A stretch of DNA of 64,000 bases from Aquisphaera insulae. Lineage in GTDB: Bacteria; Planctomycetota; Planctomycetia; Isosphaerales; Isosphaeraceae. Shown piece after piece: positions 61,867 to 64,000 of this stretch. The stretch covers positions 1 through 64,000 of the forward strand of contig NZ_JAALJH010000053.1 of the NCBI RefSeq assembly GCF_011064615.1, read 5' to 3'. Below the pieces are notes generated by a model. That model did no database searches. It was not told the DNA's origin and saw only the letters and a list, made by a program, of their open reading frames with translations. The first letter of the stretch is position 1. Each line of letters opens with the position of its first letter. The translations under genes and the position numbers were made by a program.

Positions 61867-64000
61867 TCATCCGACCAGAAGCGCGACCGGGAACGAGGCG
61901 AACAACTCGGCGGCCTTGAGCCTCGTCGTGCCCGCGGGATCGACCGAGATGGTCTCGCCGGTGAAGACGTTGCGGAGCGCCCTGGACCCACCGGGGTGAT
62001 CGACGACGAGCTCGGTTTCCCCCCAGTTCGCGGCGCCCGGGGGACGATCCTCATCGACGAGCCGGGTTGGCAGCCTGGGAATGGCCACGAGGGCCCGATG
62101 GTCGCCATCCGCGCGCAGAAAGGCGAAGAGGCAGTCCGATCGGGCCCCTCGCGGAGTGAGAGGGCGATAATCCCCCGACGTGAAGAGCGAAGGGTATTGC
62201 CGCCGCGCCAGCAAGGCCCGCCAGTGCAAGTAGAGCTTCACTCGCCCGTCGGCCGGATTCGAGGCGAGCTCCAGGGCGAGCTTCCGCGGACCGATCGCCG
62301 GGTCCTCATGCGCGGTGACGAGCTCTCGGAGGAGACGCGCACGAAGCTCGAAGTCGACGGGCCGACGATTGTCCGGGTCGACCAGGCTGAGGTCCCAGAG
62401 CTCCGCCCCCTGGTAGGTATCCGGCACGCCGGGCATCGCGATCTTGAGGAGCGACTGGGACAGGGAATTGATCATGCCGTGCCGGCTGATGACGGACTGG
62501 AACTCCGCGAAATCCCGCAGGAACTCCGCGTTCGTCGGATCGAGTACCCCGGTCACGAACGCATCGACCGCCGCATCGTAGTCCGCATTCGGGTTCTGCC
62601 AACTGCTGTGAACCTTCGCCTCGTGGAGGGCCTTCTGCATGAAGCCGCGGAGCCGATCCACGAACGAGCGATCGGTCGCGGCGCCCAACCCCTCCATGGG
62701 CCAGGCACCCAGAAGGTTCTGATAGAACAGGCACTCCTCGTTCCGATCCGGGGCCCACCTTCCGTCGATCGAGGTTCGCAGTTTGCGATTGAGCTCGCTC
62801 CACCGGGCCAGGGCGTCAAACCAGGCGTCCGGGATCTCGGAGAGCACATTGATGCGGGCGCGCACGTCGTCGCTGCGTTTGGTGTCGTGCGTCGACAGCG
62901 GGGTCATCGCCCGGGGGAATCGTCCCGCCCGCTCCTGGTTCCAGCGATGCAGGGAATCCGGCTCGGCGCCGAACTGGCCGGGCTCGCCTCCGACCTCGTT
63001 GAGAGAGACCAGTCGGTTGTAGACGTAGAAGGTGGTGTCCTCGAGCCCCTTCGCCATCACCGGGGCCGTGACCTGCTGGAACTTGCCGGCGAACTCGGCC
63101 GGAGACAGACCGGCCTCCGAGTCCTCTTCCGCGGTCGCGGTCCCGTCCAGGAGCACGTCCCGCAGGAACTGGAATACGGCGCGGCTGATCATCGGATTGC
63201 GCCGCCTGGCCGAGCGCACGGCTCGATCGACGACCTCTCGGTCCTGCTCGTGGATCAGGCCCGCCGTGATATAGCTCCGATAGACGGGGAAGGACGCGAT
63301 CACCTCGCGGGTGGCCTGCCGGAGGACGCTCTGGGTGAAGTCACGCGACCTGCGGTCTCGCCGCGCGATCCGTTCGAGCTGATGAGACAGGACGTGCAGC
63401 TCGCTCGCCAGCGAGATGTCCAGGATGAGCCGCTTCTTCCAGGTGACGAGCTCGGGGTACGGAGTCGAATCCCCGAGCCACTCCTGATAGCGGCGGGTGA
63501 ACGCCGCCGCCGAGGACCGGTCGACGAACAGGTCGTTGATGCGGTTGAGCGCGTCGTAACCGGAGGTCCCGTGCGAAATCCAGTCCTCCGGGAAAGGCTC
63601 CTCCGCGCTCAGGATCTTCTCCACGACCACGTAGAGCCTTGGGTCGTTGATGCCCGGCACCGGCGCGGCGTGGACGAGATTGTACAGGTGCGGACGAAGC
63701 TCTTCCCAGGCGACGCACCCGGCCCTCGGGCCGTCGAGGTGGATTCGCCGCGCCGTCATCAGGACGAATGCCTGCTGGAGCCGGGCGAGATACTGCTTGG
63801 GATCGAGCAGGCCGTCGGGGTGATCGATCCTCAGGCCGGTCGCGCCGGGGCGGGTGATGATGTCGAGGATGAGGCGGTGGGTCGACCGCATCACCTCCTC
63901 GCGATCGGTCCGCAGGGCGGCCAGCGTGTTGATGTCGAAGAACCGCCGGTAGTTGATCTCATCCTGGGCCACCCGCCAGTAGGCCAGGCGGTAAGGCTGG
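61867..64000 (-). CDS. treY: Malto-oligosyltrehalose synthase (partial, N-terminus beyond window)
   Basis: TreY is a GH13 enzyme that isomerises the reducing end of maltodextrin to a trehalose unit, for release by TreZ. The frame enters at the right edge already inside conserved sequence (YRLAYWRVAQDEINYRRFFD), so the first part of the gene lies outside. About 711 residues are seen. Characteristic parts are FFDINTLAALR, TGLRIDHPDGLLDPKQYL (nucleophile Asp in LRIDHPDG), VEKILSAEEPFPEDW, HGTSGYDAL, VTAPVMAKGLEDTTFYVYNRL and PDTYQGAELWDLSLVDPDNRRPVDF. The C-terminus ends normally. treZ and treX or glgX are expected next door but cannot be seen. Confidence 0.93.
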   Translation of the reverse strand, partial: QPYRLAYWRVAQDEINYRRFFDINTLAALRTDREEVMRSTHRLILDIITRPGATGLRIDHPDGLLDPKQYLARLQQAFVLMTARRIHLDGPRAGCVAWEELRPHLYNLVHAAPVPGINDPRLYVVVEKILSAEEPFPEDWISHGTSGYDALNRINDLFVDRSSAAAFTRRYQEWLGDSTPYPELVTWKKRLILDISLASELHVLSHQLERIARRDRRSRDFTQSVLRQATREVIASFPVYRSYITAGLIHEQDREVVDRAVRSARRRNPMISRAVFQFLRDVLLDGTATAEEDSEAGLSPAEFAGKFQQVTAPVMAKGLEDTTFYVYNRLVSLNEVGGEPGQFGAEPDSLHRWNQERAGRFPRAMTPLSTHDTKRSDDVRARINVLSEIPDAWFDALARWSELNRKLRTSIDGRWAPDRNEECLFYQNLLGAWPMEGLGAATDRSFVDRLRGFMQKALHEAKVHSSWQNPNADYDAAVDAFVTGVLDPTNAEFLRDFAEFQSVISRHGMINSLSQSLLKIAMPGVPDTYQGAELWDLSLVDPDNRRPVDFELRARLLRELVTAHEDPAIGPRKLALELASNPADGRVKLYLHWRALLARRQYPSLFTSGDYRPLTPRGARSDCLFAFLRADGDHRALVAIPRLPTRLVDEDRPPGAANWGETELVVDHPGGSRALRNVFTGETISVDPAGTTRLKAAELFASFPVALLVG

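Noticed and set aside
1..64000. CRISPR arrays, insertion sequences, integrases, phage genes and rRNA
   Set aside because: Looked for by eye: no spaced direct repeats of CRISPR type, no transposase or integrase motifs, and no rRNA signature sequences were seen.

Overview
The window is GC-rich bacterial chromosome and reads like a planctomycete, most probably of the Isosphaeraceae or a close relative. The evidence is the very high third-position GC, the planctomycete-type N-terminal LExRxLLS export motif in two secreted proteins, a CMP-Kdo synthetase (so an LPS-type outer membrane), a lysine/alanine-rich histone H1-like protein, and a PUFA-synthase-like megasynthase next to olefin (ole) genes. 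Family assignments come from reading motifs by eye. No database search was run.

Layout. (1) 0.1-1.3 kb: a secreted DUF4142-like protein. (2) 1.5-20.8 kb: the centrepiece, seven same-strand, tightly packed genes: PfaD-like enoyl reductase, PfaA-like megasynthase (KS-AT-ACP-ACP-KR-DH), a second megasynthase (KS-CLF-AT and four FabA-like hotdog units), then oleA, oleB, oleC and oleD. The order suggests that a polyunsaturated acyl chain is built by the Pfa-type synthase and condensed head-to-head by Ole enzymes into a long-chain polyene hydrocarbon or ketone. (3) 20.8-23.9 kb: two overlapping histidine kinase genes on the other strand. (4) 24-36.8 kb: housekeeping genes: nadA, glgB, mutS2 without an Smr domain, a HEAT-repeat lipoprotein, an H1-like protein, ruvA-ruvB, a Sua5-type tRNA modification enzyme, and a probable polyamine pair (deoxyhypusine synthase-like plus pyruvoyl arginine decarboxylase). 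(5) 37.1 kb: tRNA-Asp(GTC). (6) 37.3-42.7 kb: a nucleotide-sugar operon with a GalU-like protein lacking signature residues, an unusual fusion of a fucokinase-like GHMP kinase to a UDPGP-type pyrophosphorylase, and a sugar-nucleotide epimerase. (7) 42.7-47.1 kb: acyl-CoA dehydrogenase-like, NUDIX, ACT-domain, secreted and acylphosphatase proteins. (8) 47.2-50.0 kb: an ABC-2 permease followed by an ABC exporter whose ATPase motifs are nearly all destroyed. (9) 50-64 kb: SDR enzymes, a subtilisin-like secreted protease, kdsB, an M29-type aminopeptidase, an envelope protein with a Cys cluster, a large ABC-2 permease, cysE, a secreted hypothetical protein, and the C-terminal part of treY running off the right edge.

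No insertion sequence, prophage, integrase, CRISPR array or rRNA was seen. Most lines of evidence point to a stable chromosomal region. The one compositional oddity is the ruvA upstream region (about 31.65-32.13 kb). The strongest candidates for undescribed biology are the fused pfa-ole locus, the reverse-order sugar kinase/pyrophosphorylase, the ABC exporter with a dead nucleotide-binding domain, and the polyamine gene pair.
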